Shown: one piece after another, positions 1 to 6,388 of the stretch
How the letters are laid out: each line of letters starts with the position of its first letter
How positions within the stretch are numbered: position 1 is the first letter of the stretch
Virus record (IMG/VR): IMGVR_UViG_3300021401_000027
Coordinates: 1 to 32,005 of that record
DNA length: 32,005 bases
DNA from: a virus
Direction: 5' to 3' (one strand)
Translations under genes and position numbers: made by a program
The notes under the pieces: model-generated
Seen by the model: the letters and a program-made list of their open reading frames with translations, nothing else
The model's database searches: none
Told to the model about the DNA's origin: nothing

Positions 1-170
1 CAGTAACGACAAGTGAATCGGACTTGGGATTCTGCGTCCACCCAAGTGTCGACATCTTTACCATGCAAGGGATGTGGTGTTTGGCAATCGTGACAGCGCA
101 AACACACCAGCAGCGTGCTCTTGAAAGTCAGCAGACTCTTGCCTACAGGAATGACAACCACTGTGTTCAT
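1..170 (-). CDS. Hypothetical protein with CxxC motif, 3' end beyond window
   Basis: An open frame of 56 codons starts with ATG at 170 and runs off the left edge without a stop. It begins MNTVVVIPVGKSLL and contains LRCHDCQTPHPLHG, a CxxC pair with nearby histidines; another cysteine (FTC) lies close to the edge. This could be half of a small zinc-binding site. The start overlaps the stop of the previous gene by ATGA, which supports both the frame and the start. The function is unknown and the C-terminus is not visible. Confidence 0.6.
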   Translation of the reverse strand, partial: MNTVVVIPVGKSLLTFKSTLLVCLRCHDCQTPHPLHGKDVDTWVDAESQVRFTCRY

Positions 171-349
171 TTGATTACTTTCTCAAATCGCAAAATATAC
201 GTTGTGTTATCCAACTGGTAGGAATCAAGTATGTGGTACTTCTTATTGAGGTATTTTGCAATTAACTCGTGTGGCTGCTTGGAAGGGTAAGGAAGGCATT
301 TGACAATGACACGCTCCAAATGCTCAACGTGAATGGAGGGTAATTTCAT
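167..349 (-). CDS. Small hypothetical protein, 60 aa
   Basis: A short basic protein starting MKLPSIHVEHLERVIVKCLP. It is linked at both ends by ATGA overlaps (346-349 upstream, 167-170 downstream), so it is probably translated by coupling within the unit that follows terL. No signal peptide, membrane segment or known motif is visible. The overlap architecture is the main evidence that it is a real gene. Confidence 0.6.
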   Translation of the reverse strand: MKLPSIHVEHLERVIVKCLPYPSKQPHELIAKYLNKKYHILDSYQLDNTTYILRFEKVIK

Positions 350-621
350 GTCAGTAAAGTGGGAGCCGCGGAAGCAGACGGAACTGCGCCTGCCATTCCT
401 GCATCTACTATTTCCACACCATCCACAGGGAAAGGGATGCAGACTTTGCGACCGGGATTACTCATCACCATTATGTGCGTTTCGCTTAATGCTTGGATCA
501 GCTGCTCCAATTTTGTTTTCGTCGAAGCAACATCCCAAGCATTGTCAAACGCCAACTCAACAGTGGAAAAGACTCCGCCGTTCTTATGTTGGCTCTTTGC
601 TGTGCAGATTTGCAACTTCAC
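346..621 (-). CDS. Hypothetical protein, 91 aa, GTG start
   Basis: The gene begins with GTG at 621, nine bases after a GCGATAATA motif that overlaps the terL stop codon. The protein has a mixed alpha/beta-looking N-terminal part (MKLQICTAKSQ, VFSTVELAFDNAW) and ends in an Ala/Ser/Pro-rich tail, SASAAPTLLT. I do not recognise a family. It directly follows terL and ends in an ATGA overlap with the next gene. The short distance from the motif to the start leaves no room for a normal ribosome binding site. Confidence 0.6.
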   Translation of the reverse strand: MKLQICTAKSQHKNGGVFSTVELAFDNAWDVASTKTKLEQLIQALSETHIMVMSNPGRKVCIPFPVDGVEIVDAGMAGAVPSASAAPTLLT

Positions 622-628
622 GTCAATC

Positions 629-637
629 TATTATCGC
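629..637 (-). promoter_or_regulatory. GCGATAATA motif at terL stop
   Basis: The motif covers the last Arg codon and TAA stop of terL (AAG CGA TAA TAG) and lies seven bases before the GTG start at 621. The same overlap with an Arg-stop pair is seen for the clamp-loader gene. Confidence 0.4.
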
Positions 638-2166
638 TTCCCAAACAGCGCACCTACGCGCACCTTGTTAGTAAGCACTGCAAAGGCTCCACTTGCTGCA
701 TCCACTCCGTCTTTCAGCTTTGCCATGGGAAATAGTGAAAGCTGATCGCGCAGATAAGGCCACCATAACGCGCCCTGCAAGGCTCGTACGTTGCCTTCAT
801 TCACTTGTACGCTGAAAGGGTCCGCTCTGAGGATCTTGTCGCCTGTCACCTTGTCTTTGCCGATTGTGTAGCCTGCTAGGTTGCGCACGGTGCCTTGCGC
901 ACTCTCCTTACCGCCGCTACCTGGCTCCTGCTCAACACAAATAATGACATTCTTCCCATCCGCTTCCGCAGTTTGTCTGATAATGCGTTCGCGTTCTCCA
1001 CTGTCCCACCTTCCATGGATAGCGTCAAGGATCCAGAACAAACGGACACTTACTTTACCGCCCGCCCACTCCATATATTCACCCATCTTAACGCCTGCTG
1101 TTTCTGCTCCCTGCCCCATCTCGGAGCCTGCTTTATCCCAATAACGACAAATGCGATGGAATTTTAGTACAGGAGGAGGCGCTCCTATTTGAATGCGATC
1201 CACTTTGAACATACCCCCTTCAGGCGGCACAGGCCACTGCTCAATTTGTCCGCTGTACCCAAAGGGCCCTAGCTTAATTCTCCATTCCTGCAATACGGAG
1301 TAATTGATGCGCACGGGATCTAGCAAGCTGTGTCCGTCTTTGTCTTTGGTATATTTGAGACGCAGGCGCTTAGGCTTGACACGGTCGCTCTCTTCCGCAG
1401 GCAAACAGATATGGCGCAGTTTGATTTGATCAGGATGCAGGCGCGACATTTCCATCATTGCGCCTGCCGGATCCTCCTCGTGCAAACGCTGCATGATAAG
1501 GATGATGACAGACACCTTCTTATCGACCTTGCGCGAGAACAAACTCTCATTCATCCACCTATTTACTTTGCGCAGCGCAGCAGGGGAATGTACCTCATTG
1601 GGATTGATTGGATCATCCACAATAATAAAGTGTCCGTGGAATCCCCCAATGTCTCCCTCACTGCCCACACAATGCCTATCACCTCCTTGGATGGTTTCAT
1701 AAAAAGTTTTGGTGTCTTGATCGTCTCGCAATATGACGCGTTGGTCTTTGTGACCTTTTCCTGGACCTGGAACACCTGCTCCAAATAATCTCTGGTATAG
1801 CTCGCTTTTAATTACTAGGCGGCTCTTGCGCCCAAGCGACAAGGCTAACTCGTGCGTGTAGCTACCGCTAATCGTGCGAATGCTTGACATGCGGCACCAG
1901 CACCACGCAGGAAACATGATTGAGGCTGTCGTGGACTTCGTGGAGCCGGGTGGGACGTTAATAAGGAGATCGTATTCTTTTTCCTCACCTTTGAACACGC
2001 GCTCAGCTACAATTTGAAGTTCTTCACACAGGGTCCTTATGTGCCAATTCCAAACTGGCTCTGTTTCAATCACCACATGCCAAAAGCGTTTCTCAAATTC
2101 GTAGAAGCTTCTGCGGCATATTTCCGCTTGGAGGCTGTCTGGCGTTATATTGGGACTATCTGTCAC
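631..2166 (-). CDS. terL: Terminase large subunit (packaging ATPase/nuclease)
   Basis: A 511-residue protein of normal TerL length. It pumps DNA into the prohead by ATP hydrolysis and cuts concatemers. Visible motifs: Walker A-like VPPGSTKST (about residues 71-79), Walker B FIIVDDP (180-186) with the acidic pair, then an RNaseH-like nuclease with RYWDKAGS (D344), VEQEPGSGG (about 411-419) and the late acidic DGVDA (486-490). The GTG start at 2166 overlaps the preceding small membrane gene by 11 bases; no Shine-Dalgarno is seen. The stop lies inside a GCGATAATA motif. Residues 475-479 read QLSLF, a perfect match to the bacterial clamp-binding pentapeptide. The family assignment is secure; the packaging strategy (cos or pac) cannot be read here. 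Confidence 0.96.
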   Translation of the reverse strand: MTDSPNITPDSLQAEICRRSFYEFEKRFWHVVIETEPVWNWHIRTLCEELQIVAERVFKGEEKEYDLLINVPPGSTKSTTASIMFPAWCWCRMSSIRTISGSYTHELALSLGRKSRLVIKSELYQRLFGAGVPGPGKGHKDQRVILRDDQDTKTFYETIQGGDRHCVGSEGDIGGFHGHFIIVDDPINPNEVHSPAALRKVNRWMNESLFSRKVDKKVSVIILIMQRLHEEDPAGAMMEMSRLHPDQIKLRHICLPAEESDRVKPKRLRLKYTKDKDGHSLLDPVRINYSVLQEWRIKLGPFGYSGQIEQWPVPPEGGMFKVDRIQIGAPPPVLKFHRICRYWDKAGSEMGQGAETAGVKMGEYMEWAGGKVSVRLFWILDAIHGRWDSGERERIIRQTAEADGKNVIICVEQEPGSGGKESAQGTVRNLAGYTIGKDKVTGDKILRADPFSVQVNEGNVRALQGALWWPYLRDQLSLFPMAKLKDGVDAASGAFAVLTNKVRVGALFGKR

Positions 2167-2251
2167 GCGGATTCAGTAGGAAAGATAGTATCGCTACAAA
2201 GACAAGCACAACCATCATCACAATGCGGTATATTTCAATATCACTCATCAT
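2156..2251 (-). CDS. Tiny membrane protein, 31 aa
   Basis: The ORF reads MMSDIEIYRIVMMVVLVFVA and continues ILSFLLNPRDR. It is a single hydrophobic segment of about 18-20 residues with a short charged tail, so it is probably a one-pass membrane peptide. The start at 2251 (or the second ATG at 2248) overlaps the previous stop as ATGA, and its 3' end overlaps the terL start by 11 bases. The overlap chain and the clean membrane profile support it despite its size. The function is unknown; a lysis or membrane-anchor role would be speculation. Confidence 0.5.
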   Translation of the reverse strand: MMSDIEIYRIVMMVVLVFVAILSFLLNPRDR

Positions 2252-2445
2252 TGGTGTTTGATTATTTTCGCAGCGTGAGAAAGTCGTATCAGACAATTAT
2301 GATCCAGATAGCGCAAGAGTTCTTCCACACTTCCAGCGGATGCTAAATCTTGCGCAGTAATAGTAACAGCAGCCACGTCGTATCCCACAAGGGCCGCACC
2401 AACCGCAAATTCAATCACCTCCCCACTTGTCAGTGCCATCTTCAT
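2248..2445 (-). CDS. Small hypothetical protein, 65 aa
   Basis: Start chosen at 2445 (MKMALTSGEVIEFAVGAALV) because it forms an ATGA overlap with the upstream stop; an extended frame to 2460 would break this pattern. The middle is Ala/Val/Thr-rich (GYDVAAVTITAQDLASA), followed by a helical tail with leucines and histidines (VEELLRYLDHNCLIRLSHAA). It belongs to the chain of small coupled genes leading into terL. Family not recognised. Confidence 0.55.
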   Translation of the reverse strand: MKMALTSGEVIEFAVGAALVGYDVAAVTITAQDLASAGSVEELLRYLDHNCLIRLSHAAKIIKHQ

Positions 2446-2606
2446 AAGGTTGTAACACATAGCCGAAGTCGTGCCCAGTGTTCAAATTCCATTAGGAATG
2501 AAGCCTGTTCAGGCAAAGGCAACTTAGTTCTAGTGGTTAGGAATTCCTTAACTAAATGAGAAATCCTGTCCTGCTGCTCGCCAACTGTTTCTGGTGTGGT
2601 TTTCAT
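2442..2606 (-). CDS. Small hypothetical protein, 54 aa
   Basis: Starts MKTTPETVGEQQDRISHLVK and continues to a Leu/Glu-rich stretch LPLPEQASFLMEFEHWARL. It has ATGA overlaps at both ends (2603-2606 and 2442-2445), the same arrangement as its neighbours. The composition suggests a soluble, mainly helical polypeptide. There is no recognisable motif. It is supported by coupling and by leaving no gap between flanking genes. Confidence 0.55.
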   Translation of the reverse strand: MKTTPETVGEQQDRISHLVKEFLTTRTKLPLPEQASFLMEFEHWARLRLCVTTL

Positions 2607-2791
2607 CGTGGTAAGTTCCTAAATTCGTATTTGTCCATGAACTTGGTAATTATTTCCTTTTGTCTATCAGTGAACTCCTTGCGCGTGGAATTGGATTCAC
2701 AGAAAGACTCCTCCCACTCCGTCATGTCAAAGCCCTCAGTAAGCATTTGATCAATGACAGCGGCACAGACGTCGTTGGATGGAATGATCAC
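2603..2791 (-). CDS. Small hypothetical acidic protein, 62 aa, GTG start
   Basis: GTG start at 2791 overlapping the upstream TGA (GTGA). The sequence MIIPSNDVCAAVIDQMLTEG is followed by an acidic, helical stretch (MTEWEESFCESN) and a charged region (FTDRQKEIITKFMDKYE). It is soluble with no membrane segment and ends in an ATGA overlap with the next gene. The family is unknown. Confidence 0.55.
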   Translation of the reverse strand: MIIPSNDVCAAVIDQMLTEGFDMTEWEESFCESNSTRKEFTDRQKEIITKFMDKYEFRNLPR

Positions 2792-3273
2792 AACGCTGCC
2801 CTTTCTGCTTCACACTTCTCAGCATCGATTTGCGCTCTTAACTGTGCTTCCTGATCCGCTTTACTGGGAGGTTCTACATCCACTCCCTCTCTGATCACTG
2901 TGTCTGTCACAACTTCCACCGCCTTGGCTTTTTGCTTCTCTTGGTAGGCCCGCCGATGCGCTGCCATCTTCTCCTTGTCGTACACATCCTCAAAGGGAAA
3001 TCCATTTTGCTCTGCAAAGTCGAAAAAGAACTTCGATTGCGCACAGGCGAGAAGGAATTCTAAACGTTGGTGTCGATGTAGTAAAGCCACCTCTTCTCCA
3101 TTGACCACAGCACATTTAATCCCAGCATTCGCTTCCAACTTCAAAGCTCCCCGCACCATCTGGTCTATTGTCTCATTGCTTTGCTGGCGATAGAACTTCT
3201 TTGCCGTTTCCAAGTACCGCTTCATTTGCATGTGCGGATGGTTGGGATTCCAGTTGGTTAATTTACGGCTCAT
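2788..3273 (-). CDS. Hypothetical protein with charged helical C-terminus, 161 aa
   Basis: First gene after the terminator at 3283-3318. The N-terminal two thirds appears globular (MSRKLTNWNPNHPHMQMKRY, then LLACAQSKFFFDFAEQNGFP). The last ~55 residues are strongly charged and probably helical or coiled (KEKMAAHRRAYQEKQKAKAV, QAQLRAQIDAEKCEAERAA). The start ATG at 3273 has the leader TTGAACATACC with no Shine-Dalgarno. It lies upstream of terL in the same unit. A packaging accessory role is possible by position only; no family was recognised. Confidence 0.6.
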   Translation of the reverse strand: MSRKLTNWNPNHPHMQMKRYLETAKKFYRQQSNETIDQMVRGALKLEANAGIKCAVVNGEEVALLHRHQRLEFLLACAQSKFFFDFAEQNGFPFEDVYDKEKMAAHRRAYQEKQKAKAVEVVTDTVIREGVDVEPPSKADQEAQLRAQIDAEKCEAERAAL

Positions 3274-3282
3274 GGTATGTTC

Positions 3283-3318
3283 AATAAAAACGCCTCACTA
3301 CATTATCGCAGTGAGGCG
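3283..3318 (-). terminator. Rho-independent terminator with GCGATAATG in the loop
   Basis: On the minus strand a perfect 9-bp stem, CGCCTCACT / AGTGAGGCG, encloses a 10-base loop, GCGATAATGT, and is followed by TTTTT at 3290-3286. It lies just after the stop of the 98-aa membrane-anchored protein gene and before the 161-aa gene. The loop carries the recurring GCGATAAT motif. Confidence 0.85.
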
Positions 3319-3341
3319 CTAAGCGATGCATCAAAATAAGC

Positions 3342-3638
3342 TTAAACTTTGTCAGTCAAATTACTTGATCCCGTCTCCACATCCTTTGCCACTTCTGCTG
3401 CCGTAGTTTTGACTACGCTCACATCTTTGCTAACTGTGGCTTGCTCTACAGCGATATGGACAGCAACATCCTTCTCCAATTGGGTGAGTCCTTTACCAAC
3501 TCCGTCAAACCATTGGAAGGTGTTATTTTTGTAGGTGGTGAATTCTGCTTTTAGTGACTTGTGATCCCGATGTGCTTGAATTGCCACGAGCGCCACAATG
3601 ACGAGGAGCACGAGCAAGATGATTTCTACGATGTTCAT
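3342..3638 (-). CDS. Membrane-anchored coiled-coil protein, 98 aa
   Basis: The N-terminus MNIVEIILLVLLVIVALVAI is one strong membrane segment (about residues 4-22). It is followed by a basic turn (QAHRDHKSLK) and a polar helical domain with many Val/Thr/Glu/Lys residues (LEKDVAVHIAVEQATVSKDV). This resembles small phage inner-membrane proteins in general, but no specific lysis motif or lipobox is visible. The gene stands alone between a terminator-like hairpin upstream (3669-3694) and a strong terminator downstream (3283-3318), so it appears to be a monocistronic unit. The A/C-rich leader AACCAACAACAAAACAT precedes the ATG. Confidence 0.7.
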   Translation of the reverse strand: MNIVEIILLVLLVIVALVAIQAHRDHKSLKAEFTTYKNNTFQWFDGVGKGLTQLEKDVAVHIAVEQATVSKDVSVVKTTAAEVAKDVETGSSNLTDKV

Positions 3639-3668
3639 ATGTTTTGTTGTTGGTTGTGGTTACTTACT

Positions 3669-3694
3669 AAAAACGTGCCAGGGGACCTGAACAC
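3669..3694 (-). terminator. Probable rho-independent terminator
   Basis: On the minus strand GTG-t-TCAGG-tcc-CCTGG-CAC folds into an eight-pair stem with one bulged base and a tight loop, followed by G and five T (3673-3669). It lies between the 151-aa gene and the 98-aa membrane protein, only about 30 bases upstream of the latter's start. It may therefore act as a leader attenuator rather than a plain gene-end terminator. Confidence 0.5.
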
Positions 3695-3720
3695 ACTACC
3701 CTTTAGCTACTCTCATGTGT

Positions 3721-3748
3721 TGTAATCAGTCTCTTCCACTATATTCTA
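3721..3748 (-). promoter_or_regulatory. Degenerate copy of the shared upstream element
   Basis: In the gene-free stretch 3639-3832 the coding-strand order TAGAA - GTGGAAGA - GATTACAA matches the order seen upstream of the 89-aa gene (14751-14799), without the GCTTGCGG block. The match is partial and might be chance. If real, it marks a promoter or control region for the gene starting at 3638. I see no tRNA or further ORF in this stretch. Confidence 0.3.
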
Positions 3749-3830
3749 TCCCCGTTTTCACTTGGTGAGTTTCTGAGACGACGTCTGAGTCCCTAACCCT
3801 GCCAAGTTACTGATACGGAGCCTAACAAGA

Positions 3831-3839
3831 TATTATCGC
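3831..3839 (-). promoter_or_regulatory. GCGATAATA motif at a stop codon
   Basis: GCGATAATA overlaps the last Arg codon and TAA stop of the 151-aa gene (CAG CGA TAA TA). The downstream gene starts almost 200 bases later, so this copy is far from any start codon. Confidence 0.4.
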
Positions 3840-4288
3840 TGCTTCCGTTCCTGACGGCATTTGTTGAAGTCCTTGATCGCGTTGGTTAGAGCATGGTGGA
3901 CGCTAAGGCCTGTGTACTCTTTGTCTTCCCATCCTGTGTATTCATTGGAAACGATTACTTTGGATTCCACTCCACCCATGTGCGGATCGGGATTGTCACA
4001 CACCAGCGTTACCATGTTGCCTTCATCCGCTCTCATTGCCTCCACCATCTGCCAGCACTCCATCATTACACATAGCGCAGCGCGAGCGGGAAGGATTTCA
4101 GTGACGTGGAAGTCTTCCGCATTCACCCACCATATTTGCGGCATGGGCTCCACTGTGGAAAACTTAACACTGGTGCCTTTGGGAGATACCTCGATTACAA
4201 TCACCTCGCTTGTCCCCTCTTGGCAAACGTCGGTGGCTTTAATCAGTACACGTCCACCTACCATTTCCTTCCAATTGGTTTTATTCAT
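3833..4288 (-). CDS. Hypothetical protein combining domains of two neighbours, 151 aa
   Basis: Start chosen at 4288 (MNKTNWKEMVGGRVLIKATD) because it makes an ATGA overlap with the small membrane gene upstream. The N-terminal half (VGGRVLIKA, EVIVIEVSPKG, VTEILPA) parallels the N-terminus of the 170-aa protein (IGKRVLLSG, EAIIVEVSNTG, IVDVLPA). The C-terminal half (MVTLVCDNPDP, SKVIVS) parallels the 106-aa protein (SVTLVCDDPFL, SKILVA). It therefore looks like a fusion of two domains that its neighbours carry separately. The function is unknown. The stop overlaps a GCGATAATA motif. Confidence 0.65.
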   Translation of the reverse strand: MNKTNWKEMVGGRVLIKATDVCQEGTSEVIVIEVSPKGTSVKFSTVEPMPQIWWVNAEDFHVTEILPARAALCVMMECWQMVEAMRADEGNMVTLVCDNPDPHMGGVESKVIVSNEYTGWEDKEYTGLSVHHALTNAIKDFNKCRQERKQR

Positions 4289-4383
4289 TTGAGTTTCATT
4301 ATTAACAAACCTATAAGCGCCAATAGTAGTAATCCACACACTACTAAAAGAACATCGCAGATGAGTATAAACAAACGAATCAT
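4285..4383 (-). CDS. Tiny membrane protein, 32 aa
   Basis: MIRLFILICDVLLVVCGLLL is followed by LALIGLLIMKLK: an almost uninterrupted hydrophobic helix bracketed by Arg3 and a terminal Lys-Leu-Lys. ATGA overlaps at both ends (4380-4383 and 4285-4288) tie it into the operon between two paralogous proteins. The membrane profile and coupling make it credible. Its function is unknown. Confidence 0.5.
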   Translation of the reverse strand: MIRLFILICDVLLVVCGLLLLALIGLLIMKLK

Positions 4384-4892
4384 GTATGTTCTAGCGTTGG
4401 CGGAGTTGTGACAGCAGGAACGTGAACACGGTCTGGATGTGATGCACGAGTAGGCAGGGAGGGATCAGGCAAACCTACTTTGGAAGCAATGGGCATCTTG
4501 CTGTTTAAGACATCAACTTCAGTTTGGTGCGCTGCTTTGAGCAACAAGAGTTCGTTTGCGTGTGTTGCCTTTAAAGCCTCGTGAGCTTTTTCAGCCGCTA
4601 CTTTCGCGTCTAAGTGCTTCCCCGCCTCCTCTTGCGCCTGCTGCGCGGCATCTTGCGCTAGTTGTATGGGTCCTTTAGCGGGCAGAACGTCCACAATAGC
4701 AATACTGCCAAAGTGAGTCCAACGAGTCGAGGCAGGCCGTCCATCATGCGTTAGCTCTGTCCATTTGACTTGGCCGGTGTTTGAGACCTCCACAATAATA
4801 GCTTCTGTGGAAGCTGAGTTGGAAGCGGTGCCGCTGAGCAGAACTCGCTTGCCGATGTTGTCAATAAAGTCCTGTGGTGTGGAAGTTGGCAT
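4380..4892 (-). CDS. Hypothetical protein, small beta domain plus coiled coil, 170 aa
   Basis: The N-terminal ~70 residues look beta-rich (IGKRVLLSGTASN, EAIIVEVSNTGQVKWTEL, SIAIVDVLPAKG) and are paralogous to the N-terminus of the 151-aa protein downstream. Residues ~75-135 form a long Ala/Glu/Lys helix typical of a coiled coil (DAAQQAQEEAGKHLDAKVAA). The tail is Pro/Thr-rich (VPAVTTPPTLEHT). It starts seven bases after the 106-aa gene ends, with the A-rich leader TAATAAAAT. No family was recognised. Confidence 0.65.
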   Translation of the reverse strand: MPTSTPQDFIDNIGKRVLLSGTASNSASTEAIIVEVSNTGQVKWTELTHDGRPASTRWTHFGSIAIVDVLPAKGPIQLAQDAAQQAQEEAGKHLDAKVAAEKAHEALKATHANELLLLKAAHQTEVDVLNSKMPIASKVGLPDPSLPTRASHPDRVHVPAVTTPPTLEHT

Positions 4893-4898
4893 ATTTTA

Positions 4899-5219
4899 TT
4901 ATCCGCCCATCATTTTGAGCAGTTGTTGGAGTTGTTGTTTGATTACGACGTGAGCTGCGCCTAAGTCTCCGCCAAATATAGTCGCTACTTTGCAGCCTGC
5001 AACGAGAATCTTTGAATCAGGTTGCACGGACTGCCATAGCTGCTGACTAAGAAAAGGGTCGTCACAGACCAGCGTCACGCTAAACACGTGGCCTTTCTTG
5101 GCAGAGTTCTTGAAGTAGTTTTCAATATACTCCCTGTCTCCGCTTGCCATGCGTTTGTTATGCTCCGCTTCTGGATTAAACGAAGCAGGAGGAGTAATGT
5201 CTATAACGTCGTCAGGCAT
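4899..5219 (-). CDS. Hypothetical protein, 106 aa
   Basis: Starts MPDDVIDITPPASFNPEAEH, then a charged region and a globular end with VFSVTLVCDDPFLSQQLW, SKILVAGCKVATIF and a Gln/Leu-rich helix (VIKQQLQQLLKMMGG). The last ~60 residues resemble the C-terminal half of the 151-aa protein at 3833-4288. It starts one base after the preceding stop (TAA C ATG). The function is unknown. Confidence 0.6.
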   Translation of the reverse strand: MPDDVIDITPPASFNPEAEHNKRMASGDREYIENYFKNSAKKGHVFSVTLVCDDPFLSQQLWQSVQPDSKILVAGCKVATIFGGDLGAAHVVIKQQLQQLLKMMGG

Positions 5220-5220
5220 G

Positions 5221-5433
5221 TTAATTGGCAGTAGGATTAAGAAGTTCGTGGCATTGCTGGATGAAGATTTCGCGTGTCATCCCTTCTTTCCCATTATCCC
5301 ATGCACGCACAATGCTGTTTGACTGCACTAACCCTACCAAACAAAGGATAGGGAGTCTGTGTTTTTGGCAATGAACTTTCAAATCGAGCACCATCTTTGC
5401 AGCCTGCTCTTCTGCGGTGAAAGGTGAATCCAT
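5221..5433 (-). CDS. Small hypothetical protein, 70 aa
   Basis: Start placed at 5433 (MDSPFTAEEQAAKMVLDLKV) since the upstream gene stops at 5435 in TAATATG; the longer frame to 5466 would overlap it heavily. The sequence has a helical N-terminus and a hydrophobic core segment (LPILCLVGLVQ) too short for a secure membrane helix, then WDNGKEGMTREIFIQQC. No family was recognised. Confidence 0.55.
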   Translation of the reverse strand: MDSPFTAEEQAAKMVLDLKVHCQKHRLPILCLVGLVQSNSIVRAWDNGKEGMTREIFIQQCHELLNPTAN

Positions 5434-5434
5434 A

Positions 5435-5743
5435 TTAGTCGGTGTGTTGAGCAGGGAATGAATCACGAGGATCCAGTTCCCTTGGTTTATTTATATTCGC
5501 GGGTCCTTCTTGTGGACGATCAAGCAACGTCAAAGCCGCTACCGCTTGTAACCGCGCATCGCTATCCAAGCGTGACATCATTCCAAGTTTGATGTTAGGA
5601 CTGTTGGGATTGATGGCCGCTGCAAAGCGCACCACAAGCAAAGGGTGCTCCATTAGAACCCAAAGCTCCGCGGTGCTCGTAAGTGGATTGGATGCCTTGT
5701 TAAGGGCATTCCAGATTACTGTTTCGTTTGGTGTTAGGTTCAT
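5435..5743 (-). CDS. Hypothetical protein with HEAT-like helical pattern, 102 aa
   Basis: Start at 5743 (MNLTPNETVIWNALNKASNP) chosen over a TTG at 5830, because ATG at 5743 forms an ATGA overlap and the longer version would bury two coupled small ORFs. The middle (HPLLVVRFAAAINPN, LDSDARLQAVAALTLL) repeats a helix-turn pattern with Asn-Pro and Asp turns like HEAT or Armadillo-type units. That reading is an inference from pattern only. The C-terminus is charged and Pro-rich. Confidence 0.6.
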   Translation of the reverse strand: MNLTPNETVIWNALNKASNPLTSTAELWVLMEHPLLVVRFAAAINPNSPNIKLGMMSRLDSDARLQAVAALTLLDRPQEGPANINKPRELDPRDSFPAQHTD

Positions 5744-5793
5744 AAATTTGGTGCGGGCTGGCCTGCGGGTTGGATGGGGGTTGGGTCGCTCAT
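5740..5793 (-). CDS. Possible 17-aa leader-type ORF
   Basis: MSDPTPIQPAGQPAPNL lies between two ATGA overlaps (5790-5793 and 5740-5743). It is proline-rich and far too short to recognise. It may be a real micro-ORF that passes ribosomes to the 102-aa gene, or simply a spacer that happens to be open. The perfect overlap at both ends is the only support. Confidence 0.3.
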   Translation of the reverse strand: MSDPTPIQPAGQPAPNL

Positions 5794-5933
5794 TTGCGTG
5801 TCCTCGCGTATTTGTAAACCTTTGCGGCAATCTGGAAAAGTTCTCTCTGTTGATATTTTGGAAGCAGATGAATTGTGCCGTTAACTGTTTGGCAACGTAG
5901 GATGAAACGAACTAAGTGCTTAGGCGTGCTCAC
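5790..5933 (-). CDS. Small basic hypothetical protein, 47 aa
   Basis: GTG start at 5933 overlapping the upstream TGA (GTGA), and ATGA overlap at the 3' end. The sequence MSTPKHLVRFILRCQTVNGT, then IHLLPKYQQR and AAKVYKYARTRK, is strongly basic and could bind nucleic acid, but no fold is recognisable. It fills what would otherwise be a 140-base gap. Confidence 0.45.
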   Translation of the reverse strand: MSTPKHLVRFILRCQTVNGTIHLLPKYQQRELFQIAAKVYKYARTRK

Positions 5934-6388
5934 GCTCCACCCGCTTTCTGTGTGGCGGCGTGCGCTGCGATGGACTGCACAAGCGCGTGCGCTCCGTGCG
6001 GGTCTTTTATTTCTCCATCAGAATTCGACCATAACGGGTGTCGGTCGCTGTAGTAATGCGCAAAAAAGGCAGCCTCGTTCAGCAATCGAGCCAGCTCAGC
6101 GTTCGCGCTGCTCAGGGCAGCCTCTCTATCTACTCCGCGCTGAACCATATCAGCGGACACTCTAGCGCGCTGTTCGGAAGCTGCGGATAAATTGTCGAAA
6201 GCCGCCACCATCGCGGCGTTCTCGCGCTCGAGCTTGGATCGTAGGTGGTTGCTCGACCTCTCTAAATCTCGCATCCGATCTTTAACATACTTTAAACCAC
6301 ACTCTCGTAATTCATACGACTCGAATGCATCATCCGTAATGGGCGTTCTCGGCGTCGGCACGCTGGCGGGGGGGTTGTCGGTAGTCAT
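5930..6388 (-). CDS. Coiled-coil hypothetical protein, 152 aa
   Basis: After a Pro/Thr-rich start (MTTDNPPASVPTPRTP), the protein has a long charged helical region (LKYVKDRMRDLERSSNHLRS, KLERENAAMVAAFDNLSAAS) typical of a coiled coil, then a globular end with aromatic residues (NEAAFFAHYYSDRHPLWSNS) and an Ala/His-rich tail. The start overlaps the upstream stop as ATGA. The function is unknown. Confidence 0.6.
   Translation of the reverse strand: MTTDNPPASVPTPRTPITDDAFESYELRECGLKYVKDRMRDLERSSNHLRSKLERENAAMVAAFDNLSAASEQRARVSADMVQRGVDREAALSSANAELARLLNEAAFFAHYYSDRHPLWSNSDGEIKDPHGAHALVQSIAAHAATQKAGGA

Noticed and set aside
333-671. Plus-strand ORFs such as those at 333-671 and 9873-10463
   Set aside because: They lie opposite well-supported minus-strand genes, show no recognisable motif and break the uniform direction of the region.
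3639-3832. Possible tRNA in the gap, since TTCAGGTCC resembles a T-loop
   Set aside because: No 5-bp T-arm, acceptor stem or anticodon arm could be paired at the required distances.
5435-5830. Longer form of the 102-aa protein starting at a TTG codon
   Set aside because: It would overlap two coupled small ORFs and discard a good ATGA overlap at 5743.
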